Below, piece by piece: positions 34,998 through 46,754 of a stretch of 50,680 nucleotides of DNA. The stretch's first letter is position 1, and every line of letters starts with the position of its first letter. The notes beneath the pieces are model-generated. The model was not told the origin of the DNA. It searched no databases and was given only the letters and a program-made list of their open reading frames with translations. Position numbers and translations under genes: made by a program. The stretch comes from Silene noctiflora (taxonomy: Eukaryota; Streptophyta; Magnoliopsida; Caryophyllales; Caryophyllaceae), in NCBI GenBank assembly GCA_009801015.1, contig VHZZ01000556.1:168765-219444 (forward strand). The letters run 5' to 3'.

Positions 34998-35478
34998 TAG
35001 ACCTGTTAAACGGGTTGGGCAAGTCAGTTCGCGGGAATTCCAGGTCGGGTCAAAAAAGAAAAAGTTTATGACGTCTTTATTTTACCATTTTCCAGCCGAA
35101 AAATCATACTCCTTAAAATTAAATCATATTTAATATTAATTATAATTATATTCATTACTTATCATACTTATATTAAGAGATTTATAAAAATAAATTATTT
35201 TATTATAAAAGTTGTATAAAATTGATTTGTAAATTAATTTTTATTTAAAATATCAAAACAATTATTTTTCTATTCACTATTTCAAATAAAATATGAAAAT
35301 TTAATACTTTAATAATATTTTTGATTCATCTATGATAGAGGTCAGGTTTTGACCCTAAAGTAACGGGTCCATTCGAGTTCGGGTCATTTAGGGTCACGGA
35401 GACAAAATTTACGGGTCCTTAACCTGAAATGGCGGGTCGGGTCGAGTATAAGGGCCGGGTCAAACTTTGACAGGTCCA
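34998..35478. mobile_element. hAT-like non-autonomous element with perfect 8-bp target duplication
   Basis: The 481-base unit starts TAGACCTGTTAAACGGG and ends CTTTGACAGGTCCA, so the terminal TAGACCTGT-type ends are inverted. ATAAGGCT occurs immediately on both sides (34990-34997 and 35479-35486), an exact 8-bp duplication typical of hAT insertion. The ends are rich in GGGTCGGGTC, the centre is AT-rich, and there is no coding frame. Confidence 0.85.
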
Positions 35479-35970
35479 ATAAGGCTCCATGACCGAAATG
35501 GATAGGGTGACAAACTTCAAAAGCTTGTTGAAATCTTAATGCCTAAAACCGATATCGTCAATAATACAATGATTCCTTTTAATCTAAGTAGTTGCGAAAA
35601 GAACTATCTTCCAAAATTCAACTAACACCTTTTTCAACATAGTTTTCCCAGTGTTCTTTATCTCTAACAAGGGTTAAAGCATGTTGGAAAAAGACAAGCC
35701 CGGAGAAACTATGATATTACTTAGGAAAACAACGATAAGACCTAGAAGAAATTGTGACAATATATAAGAGCAATGTAATAGAGTAGAAGATGAGAACAGA
35801 TTCTTCACTTTCACTCCCTAAGCATGTCTTGTGTTTGAGATCTTCTCTTTTGCTACAACCCAAGAAAAAGCCTTTCATTTCTTGGAAAGTTCTATGAAGT
35901 TAGAAATAACCTACGCAAAACGAGGATTACAAGAAATGACAATTAAAAGTTTCAGACATGTTTTTTAATA

Positions 35971-36170
35971 CTCCCTCCTATCCAGTATTTTCCTCCCCTT
36001 TCCTTTTTCACAAAAAATAAGGAAATGAATTTGGACCACACAAAACACACTACTCCACATGCAAATGAATTTGGACCACACAAATCTTTCAGAAAAGGAA
36101 ATAGGGAAAAAAGCCTAAATAATCCGTTTTAGAAAAATAAGGAAGAAAATAGAGGATAGGATTATTTCCC
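35971..36170. mobile_element. Stowaway-like MITE, about 200 bp
   Basis: Left end CTCCCTCCTATCCAGTATTTTCC after TA. On the right the inverse GGAAGAAAATAGAGGATAGG is followed by ATTA. The sequence is related to the element at 48938-49249 (shared AATAATCCGTTT and AAGAAAATAG blocks). Confidence 0.6.
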
Positions 36171-36640
36171 TCCTCTCTGCCCTTGACCCATCCCTAATCC
36201 CTAATTCCCTATATCATTTCCTTCGTTCCAATAAATTGTACACATCTTTAAAAATTTCTCACATGATTTGAAAAATAGTACAGTTCATTGAATAGAGCGA
36301 GTATAAATTATGTTAGCATTTGAGATTTTCACGGCTCATATTCATGTTCTATGGCATTCTACCATAATTTCTCGCTAGCTTGCGCTTGGAAGACATGGTT
36401 TTAAATCAAAGGCCATGAACCAAGGGCAGTCTCCTTCTACGTATTAAAAAGACCAATGCAACCGCCATGTACCCCACTTTGAGGCGATATTTCCCTCCCT
36501 TAGTGGCAACACTGAGCATTTATAACACGTCTAATACATTGATTATGGTATCTTAATTTTTTCTTTCAAAAATACAATATTACTTCCTAGCTATTCTTGA
36601 TGACATTCTTCTAATTAGCACAAACAACTTCTAACTACTA

Positions 36641-37393
36641 CTCCCTCCTAGTTTCTCTTTTCTTCCCTTTTCAATTGGGTTTTAAAAATAAGAAAGATGG
36701 GTATTTACCTTTTTACCCTTCTATTCTTAGACCAACATCTAATCTAGCCCAACAAACATCGAAACACAACCAAACCTACACCACCCTCCTCGCCCAAACT
36801 ACCACCAACCAAAAGTAATATCAATACATCCTAAACCTACCTAATTCTCTATGGCCAAAATACCCCTTATACCCTTTGATCCTATGAACCCCCGTACGCC
36901 TATTCTTAACACCACCACACAAAAACTATAAATCGAGGAAGAGAAATTGAGGTTGGTGGTGCGAATTTTCGAAGAGGTGGATTGGGTTTAGGGGCGTGAT
37001 GTTACACGGAAGTGGGGGTTCTAGAGGAAGGTGGTTTTGCTTGTCGTGGGAGAGAGATCAACGGTGGTTGTGTGGCGGAGGAGGGTGGCTTAAGGGAAGA
37101 AGTAGGTTGTTTCTTTAAGAGATGGCCGGAGGAATGGTAGTTTGGAGGAGCGGTAGTGGTTTTGGCAATGATCATCAGTGGTAGTGGTGGGGGTGAGGAC
37201 TGATGGAGGAGGGAGAGCGGCTGAGTTGCTCTTATGGTGGGTGGATGTTGAAGAGGAGAACTAGGGGCTTAGGAGAGAGGATGAGTGAATGGGGAATTTT
37301 TGTCCAACCATGTATCATTTTATATGTCAAAATAAGGAAATATGGAAGAAAAGAAAAATAGGAAATAGGAAGAAAAGATAAACTAGGAGGGAC
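36641..37393. mobile_element. Stowaway-like element, 753 bp, GGT-rich interior
   Basis: Flanked by TA. Left end CTCCCTCCTAGTTTCTCTTT is inverted at the right end as AAAGATAAACTAGGAGGGAC. As in the element at 33453-34295, a C/A-rich half is followed by a G/T-rich half (GAGGTTGGTGGTG, GGTAGTGGTGGGGG). No transposase is seen. Confidence 0.75.
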
Positions 37394-37435
37394 TACGTAC
37401 AATTGTAAATAATTGTTAGAATGAATTAATGCGAG

Positions 37436-39140
37436 GTGATAATCAGGTCACTCATGGATGGGTGTCTGTCGGGTATATCGGACGGATTTGGGGTTTAGCG
37501 AGTCAATAAATAACAAGTTCTAATTTTGGAATCATCGGGTGACAGGTCATGTTGGTTCTGCGTGGGTTAGTTTTGTCGGGTCCAATTCGAGTGAGTTAAT
37601 TTGAGTGACTAGTGACTGGACAAGTTATTTTAATTCTAAATAGATAATTTCATGTTAAAACCATTCATAGATGTATTTATTTTTGTTGTAAGTGAAAACA
37701 ATTAAGATAAACGCCAATTTGGCCTTATTTCAACCATTCTTAAGGAAATCATCTAGGGCATTTAGGGGGTTGAGTAGAAATATCGGTCAGGTCAGTTCCG
37801 GACATTTCCCGTCAAATAAGGTTATCATTATTGGTTTAATGGCTTAATCTCGTGTCTTGTCGAGTAGGGTTTGGTTTACCTAATTTTTGGTCTATGAGGT
37901 CGCTTGTCTACTTTACGAAATACACATACAAAGAAAGAGTGTGACACATCCTTTGTGAACCGTACATCTTTACATAAATATATTATAATGTTATGGCTTT
38001 TAACATATTCCTAATTTTCCATATGCTAGGAGAACATGTGATTCATTCAAAAGATGAAAAGAAGGGCAAGAGCTCCAAAGTGTAAGGGTAATAAGTGGCT
38101 CTCTTATCACGACCATTTAAGTCCATTGTTTGCACAAGTTGTCCAAATGTTTATAAAGACGATCAATTGAAATATGTGTGTTCATGTTCCTCCGTGTATT
38201 CAGTGATCAAACGAGTGGCAACCAAAAGATGGTAAGGGTGCGGCGATTTTAGCAGAGTCTGATTAATGTCTCTAAAGCTCTTCAAAATATCTATATATCT
38301 TGAAATTTTAATTTCTTAGTTTCACCGTGATATCTTTCAATAGGCTTTTTGGACCAAATTCTCGATTGTACGACTCCTTGCCATTTGAAAGCGACAAAAA
38401 AAAAGCGTTATGAAAGGCATGCGATTGGCAACGAAGTTTTATTAACCAAAACATGAATTATAAGGGTATTCCACCACACAATAAAAAATTACAATTATCA
38501 TTCATCATCCTAATTGTTATGAACAATGTTGTTAGGATCGCGATTGTACTTTGAATCGATGGAGTGAGCATCATCAAATTGGTAGGATCGTCAAACTTAC
38601 TAAATTTTAGTATTTATTTGGTAAAAACATACCGAGTAAATTCAAAGATCAAACACTTCCAGAAATTTTCAAATGAACAGGATTATAAGATTCTATAACC
38701 ATGGATAGAATCGTGGAATCAGGATCGGTCAAGCTATTATGGATACTAAAATCGTAGAATCATAGAATTGAATAATTGAAATGAAATTTGGGTTTTACAA
38801 TTAGGCTTGGACAAGTTGACGAGGGAAAAAAAATTGGAAACAATTTTGAAAATGTAAATGCATCATATTTCCTTGACAAATTGTTCTGGTTCAATTACAA
38901 TAGCTCAAACGATAAACACTTATATTTATTTTTGTATTTATTTAAGTATTAGCTTTATTTTAAGAGTGTTTCGGTTTTCAACGGCGTACCCCTACATTTT
39001 TAAAATTCTATGGTGTACCCCTAAACTCTATACATTAGTATCTACCATGACCTTATTTATTGTCGTTGATATGTTAGTTTCTTAATTGATTTATTAAATC
39101 GTTTATTTACATTCCAGTTACTCTATACATTAGTTTATTT
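37436..39140. other. Intergenic region, GGGT-rich transposon fragments at its start
   Basis: 37436-37910 holds GTCGGGT and TCGGGTCCAATTCG motifs of the same style as the hAT-like ends elsewhere in the window, but I could not define both ends. From about 38500 there are GGATCG/AATCGTGG-rich fragments. No gene is recognised. Confidence 0.35.
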
Positions 39141-39145
39141 ACGGT

Positions 39146-40236
39146 CGACGTAATATGTTGAAAGTGACGGTGTGTCACACTTTGAGGTAACGACGTGGCA
39201 TGTGGTTTGAGGTGATGACTAGTGTAGGCAGTGGGCCGTGCTGGGCCAGCCCGCGTACCGGCCCATCGTGCTTTCTCTTCATTTTGGCCCGGCCCAGGCA
39301 CGTGTATAGGGCTTTATGGGCCGTGTCGTCCCAGGCCCAATAACCCCAGCCCACGCCGTGGCCCGCTAATGGCACGGCAATTTTCGTGCCTGGCCCATGG
39401 GCTTTTCGTGCCTAGTCCATGGGCCGGGCCATGTTCATTGAATTTTTTTTTAATTTTTTTTTTTTAATTAATTTTTTTTTGGTATTTTTTGTTTAATAAA
39501 TTATGAATATTAAGATTTTAATATATATTTTATTAATAATGAATGTACTTAATTAATTATATTTTTTATTTACTCGATTTTAACAACTTGATCCGGTCAG
39601 AGGGTGGTATTTATAAATTATATTGTAACTTGTAATATTTCAATTTATAAGAATTAAGATTAGTAGAATTGTAGAAGAGAAAAAGAGATGGATTGAAATA
39701 TTGAATTGTGAAGAAATGAATTGAATTAAGNTGGTATTTATAGAGTTTGGAAAGTATTAGAGAAAAAAAAATAATAAAAAAATAAAACGCAATAAAGCAG
39801 CAGCAGCATGCCAACAACAAAACAACTTCAATGGCTACCTTCCCCAACAGCCATATTTCAACAGCCATTTTCAGCCCTTCGTGCCTATTCCTGGGCCGGG
39901 CCGGGCCAGGCCCGCGTGCCTGGTTCGTGTCGTGCTCCATCGTGCCTGGGCCGTGCCGTGCCTGGGCACGGAGGTTTCTGAAAATTCGCGTCGTAGCCCG
40001 CTGCAAGCACGTTCGGGCTGTGCTCGTGCCTCCTCGAAAACACCACCGTGCCGTGCCGTGCCGGGCCGGGCTAGTTCCCGTGCTGTGCCGTGCCGCCCAC
40101 TGGCCCGCGGCCCTAATTGCCACCTCTAGTGATGACGTGACATACCGCATATATACATATTCTTCCTCAAAATTTTATAAGTCAATACCTATTTGACATT
40201 GTCTATTTTAAGGAAGATATATTGTCTTGACCCAAC
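39146..40236. repeat. Copy A of a direct repeat, split by a hAT-like element
   Basis: 39146-39219 (GTCGACGTAATATGTTGAAAG...) plus 40129-40236 (GTGATGACGTGACATACCGC...) together match 43848-44026 in the same order and orientation, including ACATACCGCATATATACATA and GGAAGATATATTGTCTT. The element at 39220-40128 interrupts this copy only. Confidence 0.8.
39220..40128. mobile_element. hAT-like element, 909 bp, with perfect 8-bp target duplication
   Basis: Starts TAGTGTAGGCAGTGGGCC and ends GGCCCTAATTGCCACCTCTA (inverted TAGNGGTGGCAA-type ends). GTGATGAC flanks both sides (39212-39219 and 40129-40136). The two ends are very rich in GGCCCGGCCC and CGTGCC, the middle (39430-39860) is AT-rich. Frames through the G/C-rich ends are Pro/Arg/Ala-rich noise. 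No transposase domain is seen. Confidence 0.88.
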
Positions 40237-40649
40237 GGTCAACGCGTAAGGGCCTACCCTAACTCCTTGTCATGATTACGAATAAATTTAAGAAGACGAC
40301 ATGATAAAATTTGGAAGAGGACATACTTCTAAAGGTAAGAGCCAAGTGTTAAAAGTATGGCATGATGAAGAATTAATACAAATGACAAAATAAAAATATC
40401 TAAACATAGTAATCCGCATATTTCCCACGTTCATTACGAACTTCCGTACACAATAGTGTAACTCTACTACACTTGTTCTAATTTTCGTGTTAGCTATTCT
40501 TTATAGATAACTTTGTTCTTTAATTTTCGTAGGATTTAATGAGTTAGGGAGTAAGGGTATGCACATCAATGTTATGTAGTATGTGATGCTAACTAAATAG
40601 ATGAGTTTCCTATAGAGCAAAAAAGCATGTTCTTCAACAAGAATTTACC

Positions 40650-42150
40650 CTTGTTTGGAGCATCGATAACGACAGCCAGCATATCACATAACTTTAGCAA
40701 CGAATTTGGATGTCATTTCTCTAAACAATATCCAAACAATATTATTCAATCCCATTACTTAATCGTCCTAACTGGTACCTCTTAGTGCTCTCCCTACACA
40801 TCTAACAAAGCATAAGCATCTTTTGTATATGTCCAATTGTCCATGCTTTATAGCCAAATAGAAATTTCACATAGAAATCTCGTGGCACTTGTTCTATGTG
40901 TCACATCTTCATCCAATTCTCCATTTACTTTGGATAATAGATCCTAAATTCCTAAATATCTAAAAAAGTCGAAACCATGAACTATCACCCTATTTCGACC
41001 CCTGCCTCCCTAACCCTATTTCTACTAAACCTACACCCAAATATTCAATCTTCTTTGTGCTTAATGTAAAGCCAAGATTCTGACAACTGCTCTAAAGTTA
41101 TAATTTCCTTTCAACTTCATCTTTTGTTTCATCAATCAAGACGTTTGCGAAAATCATGCACCATAGAACCTCCTCTTGAATCAATCTCGTCAATTCGTCC
41201 ATAATAATTGAAAAGAGCAAAGAATTAAAAGAACCTTAATGCACTCCATTGTAATAGGGAACTCTTTTGTCTTCCCCACAACATAAGTTCGTAGTTTGTA
41301 TACCTATAGTGGTTCTCTCGTACATGTCTTTTATAAGATTAATATATTTGTGCGACACCCCTTTCTTTCTTAATGCCTAACAAAGTACTTGTCTTAATAC
41401 TCTTATCATACGCCTTCTATAAATCAATGAAGGCCATATATGAATCCTCCTTATCCCAATAGTTATTCATTAATTATCTCATAAGATAAATCGTGTCCAT
41501 TATCGATCTTGTGCATCCTCACTTTCTTCCCGAGTCTTTGCAGAATCACTCTTTCCCATAGTTTCAATCTAAGGTTGTTAGAACACTCTTGAACATCACC
41601 TTTATTCTTAAACAACGGTATCAAAGTACTCTTCAGTTTTCATTCATTCGTGATGAAAACGTCCTTTTACTTTTCCAACTCTTGTTAAAGAACATTGTTA
41701 AGTCATTCGGAGTCTTTTCTCTCCTAAACATCTTCACACTTCAATAGGTATGTAATCTAGTCCTTCCGCTTTCTTCGATTTCGTCTCTTTTATTGCCGTT
41801 GTTATTGCCCATTGAATAGATTATCAAAATACTTCCTCCATCTATTTTTTTCTATCTCTCTCTCTCTCTCTCTTACCTATATTTTGAAATAAGTATCTTT
41901 CACACATTTGACTCTACCTATATCACGTCTTCTTGTCCCTCTTCTGAGCAAGTTTATAAATTTCCTTTTCTCCCTCTCCCGTTTCTAATCTTGCATACAA
42001 TTTCTTATTACCCTTGCTCCTAGTATACTTGTCATCCCTCCCAGCTTCCTTGTACTCCTCATGCTTTTACATTTTCCCAACTTATAAATCTCTCTTTTTC
42101 TTTATTACTCGACTTCTTCCTCATTTCACCTAGATGTTTATTTGATGGTA
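40650..42150 (-). mobile_element. RTE-type LINE reverse transcriptase remnant
   Basis: Read on the minus strand, broken frames show in order EGEKEIYKLAQKRDKKT (about 41950), PLFKNKGDVQ (near 41600), FIDL*KAYDK (about 41420), GVAQIYINLIKDMYERTT (about 41330), IMDELTRLIQEEVLWCMIFA (about 41180), and NGELDEDVTHR (about 40910). These are consecutive blocks of plant RTE-clade LINE polymerases. Stops and frameshifts are frequent and the usual ADD catalytic box is degraded (residues after CMIFA). It is inactive. The endonuclease part is not recognised. Confidence 0.85.
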
Positions 42151-42412
42151 TGTATCCCTTAGATCCTCCTAGCACTTGATTTTAGGTTTAAGTTTATACT
42201 AGACTTGTCAAACAAGAGGAAAGGGCGGGTTACGGGTCGGGTAGTTCGAATTCAGGTTATTTCGGGTCGGGGTAAAATACCGGTAAGTTTATACAGGTTT
42301 TCGGGTTCATGGGATGACATTTTTTAAAACTTCTTTTATATCGTAATTCCTACTATTTATATGTTTTGGCTCATCTTGCTCATCTTAGTCAACTTAATTG
42401 TCACCATTCTCG

Positions 42413-42447
42413 CCATCACCATCACCATCACCATCACCATCACCATC
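42413..42447. repeat. (CCATCA)n hexanucleotide microsatellite
   Basis: Nearly six perfect CCATCA units followed by CAT triplets to about 42463. Confidence 0.9.
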
Positions 42448-42504
42448 GTCATCATCATCATTACCCTCACTCGCTAAGAACGATAGTGAGACTCAAATAA
42501 GATG

Positions 42505-43930
42505 ACAATGATGACGCGGCATGTGATCTGGGATGATGGGATGAGGTGGTGGACTGCCCGGTTCGACGTAGCACGATGAAAGTGACGGTGTGGTACATAC
42601 TTCAAGGTGATGATGTGGCATGTGATCCGAGGTGATAATGTGGCAGTTCTGACGTGGAGTACGGTCCAACGTAATATGATGAAAGTGATGGTGTGACACA
42701 CAGGGGCGGACCCATATACAAGCATGGTGTAGCAATTGCTACATCAAAGCCAAGAAATTTAATGAGAAAATAAAGATTTGCTACACCATAAGTCATGTAT
42801 TAATTAGTCATTAAATGGCATTGTTTCTCGCGTAATCATGCTTCCTCTTTATAATCTCATTTACTCGTAAATCTCAATTCGCATAGCATTTCACCATTAA
42901 TGACGCGCTATTATGTTTCATTTACTAACTCATTAATCTTTGTTGTCTTATTAGTTGGTTTTTTTTTCCAAATTCTAGAAGGAAGAAAGTAATCAATAAA
43001 TAAATAATATGTACTATTATATTAAAACTGATCAAAGGAAAAAAATTCAATTAGACCGTCATTTTGCTCATTTAATTAGTCGATTTGAGATTAGTAAGTG
43101 ATTTTTAATAGTTATTGTTTGTTTTTCTTCTTTTTTACATAAACTTAATTGTTGTGTATCTGGAGTTTGAATTAGTTTTAATCTTATTTTGTTAAGATAT
43201 CATAAATCTACAAGTAAAATATTTCCTTCTTTGGCATAAAGACCAAGAAAATAGGAGGAGACCAATTGTTAAATGACAAGTGGACAAAGTCAGGTGTGGG
43301 ATCAAATTAGTCATCAAATGTATTCTTAAAATAGAAATGTCAACAATTGACTAAGACACCCTAAAATGAAATAGGACAACAAATAACCGGGACGGGGAAG
43401 TAATTAATTACAAACTTTATCGTGAAAGAAATAGTAAAGAACCAAAATTTAAAAGGATAATATATAAAGCATACATAAAAGTGAGTCGTATTAACGGTAT
43501 TCGATCGTCAAATTTTCTTTGCTACACCAAAGATTAACTTCTGGGTCCGCCCCTGGTGACAGGGACTTACTTTTTTAGGTGTTGATGTGGCTTGTGAACC
43601 GAGGTGATGACGACGTGGCATTGCGGTTCGACGTAATGTGAAGAAAGTGACGATGTGTGACGATGTGGCATACACTTCGAGGTGATGACGTGACTTGTGA
43701 TCCGAGATGATGGCGTGGCAATGCTGTCGTGGAATGCGGTTCGATGTGAAACAGTGAAAGTAATGGTGTGGCACACACTTCAAGGTGATGACGTGGCATG
43801 TGGCCCGAGGTGATGACGTGATGACGTGGCGACGTGGAAGACGAGCCGACGTAATATGATTAAAGTGACGGCGTGTCACACTTTGAGGTGATGATGTGGC
43901 ATGTGATTCGAGGTGATGACGTGACATACC
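42505..43930. repeat. ACGT-rich tandem array (copy B region), split by an insertion
   Basis: 42505-42700 and 43557-43930 are irregular tandem repeats of blocks such as GATGACGTGGCATGTGATCC, TTCGACGTAATATGATG AAAG and GTGTGGCACACACTTC. The array continues into the unique tail that matches copy A (to 44026). In 43557-43930 there are nine ACGT cores, several as GACGTGGC or TGACGTGA. The array is interrupted by the element at 42701-43556. Open frames across it are repetitive His/Thr/Ser-rich translations of the repeat, not genes. Confidence 0.8.
42701..43556. mobile_element. hAT-like element with CAGGGGCGGACCCA ends
   Basis: 856 bases bounded by CAGGGGCGGACCCATA and the inverse TGGGTCCGCCCCTG. 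Flanking 8-mers GTGACACA (42693-42700) and GTGACAGG (43557-43564) agree at 6 of 8 positions. Subterminal GTAGCAATTGCTAC and TTTGCTACACC motifs occur. The CAGNGGCGGA end is a common plant hAT-type terminus. No coding capacity. Confidence 0.75.
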
Positions 43931-44339
43931 GCATATATACATATTTTTCCTCAAAATTTTATACGTCCATACCTATTTGACATTATGTATTTTAAGGAAG
44001 ATATATTGTCTTCACCCAACGGTCGGGTCCGACCGAGATTTGACCCATTATTTACGAGTCAAAACGGATTCGGGTATCTTTCGGGTTCGGGTTGAAAAAA
44101 TCGATTTATTTGGAGGTTATTTACGCTACGTGTTTTTTTAGAAGTAATAGGGTAGCTAAAAGACACCACGGAGTGTCTCCTACAAAAGGAGGAAGAGGAT
44201 TAATCTCTCAAACTACACAAGTGATCTTATTGAAAAGAGAGCAAAGATAAGTGTCAATGAGATGGAGCACTAACTCGGACAATAAAATATCCCAAAATAC
44301 GGTATTGAAATTGTTAATATGTAAAAGTAATAATGTCAC

Positions 44340-44770
44340 TTAAACAAGATGATTCCTTTCCTTTCAAATCAACCACCAAATAACCAAGGGAACCCATTTT
44401 AAGAAATCGATAATCCAACCATGTCTCATCCTTCTCTTCAAAGCGGAAAGAAAACCTTTAGCCATGTGAGGGTTTAACCAAATATAGTTCGAAGACATAT
44501 AACATAAGCGCCACAATGAAATGACCATAGTACAAAACACCAAAAGATGATCAACAAAAACTTCATGTTAACCACCCACACAAAGAACATGGATCAACCA
44601 AATTGAAGCTTCTACTCTTAAGCCTTTCTTATGCACTAATTTTCCTTTTGTTATGGCCCAAACTCAGAAACGAGATTTTGGTCGAGCATTGCACTTCCAA
44701 ATTGAAGTGTAAGGAAGCCCAAAGGGATATCTATAAGATTGTAATCTTTCTTAACGAAAAAAAAATTTAA
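44340..44770 (-). mobile_element. L1-type LINE remnant: reverse-transcriptase zinc-binding region
   Basis: The minus strand gives broken frames PKISFLSLGHNKRKISA, ERLKSRSFNLVDPCSLCG and later RRMRHGWIIDFLKW. This is the zf-RVT pattern (PRISFFLW...RLKSRGFxLVDPxCxLCG...) found after the polymerase of plant L1 elements. It is frame-broken. The polymerase itself is not seen nearby. Confidence 0.7.
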
Positions 44771-46157
44771 CGGAGGAAAGTCCAATGACAAACCAAGTTG
44801 ACGACAAACATAACTAAGAGACAAAAAATTGAATCCTCAAAGTTCTAAATCAACCACTAAATTAGTGAAGTGCTTAAGTGGAAGAAGAATAAGAAGATGG
44901 AGGCAGTGCTAAAATATCTTTAAGTATCTTTCTGAAGATAAGAGTATGTCCCTAAAAAATGAAAAATTGTTGATAAGCGGTCGGAAATAGGAGATATAAG
45001 TTTGAAACTGAAATAGTCAAAATAAATCGTTCCTAGATCCTCTTCAATAATCACTACGTTCCTTAGACAATTGTCGAAAAAAATTATCTTATTGTTAATG
45101 CAAAAAGGCTAATCTAATAGGGGGCCTATGGTGGCAATAGCATCACTCAATAGCTAAAAACTACGAACTAAAGATCGCTTGACTCGATCTACAAAAGATA
45201 GAAGACTATATTCCGTAACAAATACAACACAAGACACTGAGAGTCTGAGACACTACGACACCCAAAAATCATCAATCAAGATACTTCATTCTCTAATCCG
45301 CCATTTCCCTGTTCACTAAACATCACCTTAATCATATTTATAGCCATTCTTGTATCTGAATCGACTCAACGTCAACTAGCTGTTAGGTTCTAATAATCAC
45401 AACAAAGCCGGATAATACATTTTTGGCACTATAAAGTTTCCCTAGTTTTAATCATGTCTAAAATTTTCCACATCAAAGATTCCAGACAAAGATGCATCCC
45501 ACATTGTTTTTATAATTGCATTCATCTTTCTTCTACCTTGCAATTAGTTAACCCACAACCTAATATATGTAAAGTGACAAGTTAACCCACAAATAATCAT
45601 GAGGTGAACTTTTACCAAAACAACAATTGCACTGAATGTTAGTTTCAATAATTCAGCAACCCTAAAACCATCCAGCCATGAAGAACCATATGATTCACTC
45701 AGCTCTAAATTTGCCTCCTCATCTAACAAGTTACGGCAAATCGTGTATGCACGGAACTGAAGAAAACCCTAATACCCGCTCTACACAAGCATTTTCTATT
45801 TAATAGTAACTAGAAAGCAAAATTCTACCATAACATGTTCAAAATTTAGGAGAGAGTATAAGTTTAGAGTAGTAGTTGCATTGATTTCGTTGTTGTAAAT
45901 ATGAATACAATTACCTCATTTATAGTATAAGGAGAAGTCCTACCGTTACCTTAACTATAATAACTAATCATATATGATATCTTATAACCTATTCCTATCA
46001 ATATTACTCTCTTAATCTCTATTTCTCAATTTGTTACTCCATCTGGCACTCAATTCTTACATAACCAGGATATAACTTGCCTTCAATGGCAAATTGAATG
46101 GTCTCCACCCTCAAGTGGAAAGTACACCTATGAGAAGGCCGCGCAAAGGAACTTCTA
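44771..46157. other. Intergenic region; possible solo LTR at about 45840-46040
   Basis: No gene is recognised. A minus-strand stretch ending ...CTCCTAAATTTTGAACA at about 45836, with an internal ACTATAAATGAGG TATA-like box, looks like a retrotransposon LTR with promoter, but I could not fix its start or a target duplication. A 61-codon open frame at 45544-45729 (minus) is unrecognised. Confidence 0.3.
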
Positions 46158-46442
46158 GGGCTTATTTGGATACCAAAATAGGAGGGAAAGAGAGGGGAGG
46201 GAGGAGGAGGAAGAGGAACGAATGGAAGGGAAGGGGGAATTGGGTGTGGGTGTTTTGATACAATTTCCCTCCGAACCTTTCCGTGGAGAGATTTTGATTT
46301 GCCTTGAAGAAGGGAATATAGATCCGTCCAAATCCCACCCCCTTCATTTTCCTCCACCCTTACTTGCTATCCAAACAAAGGATTTTAAATCCCCTAGTCT
46401 CCATCATTTTCCTCTCTCCAAATCCATCTATCCAAACACACC
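46158..46442. mobile_element. Second copy of the GGTGTGTTTGGAT MITE
   Basis: Left AGGGCTTATTTGGATACCAA, right the complement of GGTGTGTTTGGATAGATGG. The interior shares GGGAAGGGG, AGATTTTGATTTGCCTTGAA and CTTGCTATCCAAACAA with the copy at 7021-7300. Non-coding. Confidence 0.75.
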
Positions 46443-46754
46443 ACTAGGGATTCTCGACATACACCAAAATGTCACACCCTAACCAAAAGTAAATCAAATA
46501 AGCGTAAAATTCCCCTCATAATTGGAGCCATTTAATCACAGAAGAGTATAAGGTAAAGTCTAAATTAAATTCCATTGATATTTTATGTGTGTATAAATTG
46601 CAATAGTAGAATCTAGATTAATAAACTGACATCATTCATATTAAAATGCCAACTTGCATATACCATATACCATAAAGCAATGAACAAGTTAATGTGTACT
46701 ATAATCCATATTACAAGATGAACAAAAGGAAAAGGCAATGCAATAAGCAATTAC

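Noticed and set aside
39231..40196. Several Pro/Arg/Ala/His-rich open frames on both strands
   Set aside because: All arise from the GGCCCG/CGTGCC-rich ends of the hAT-like element. The frames are mutually overlapping and repetitive.
42474..43954. His/Thr/Ser-rich open frames up to 148 codons on the minus strand
   Set aside because: They are three frames of the ACGT tandem array and cross the inserted element. They read the repeat, not a protein.
45836..46040. Solo LTR of a Copia element
   Set aside because: A TATA-like box and a CA-type end are present, but no TG start, target duplication or clear primer-binding site could be fixed, so it is only mentioned as a possibility.
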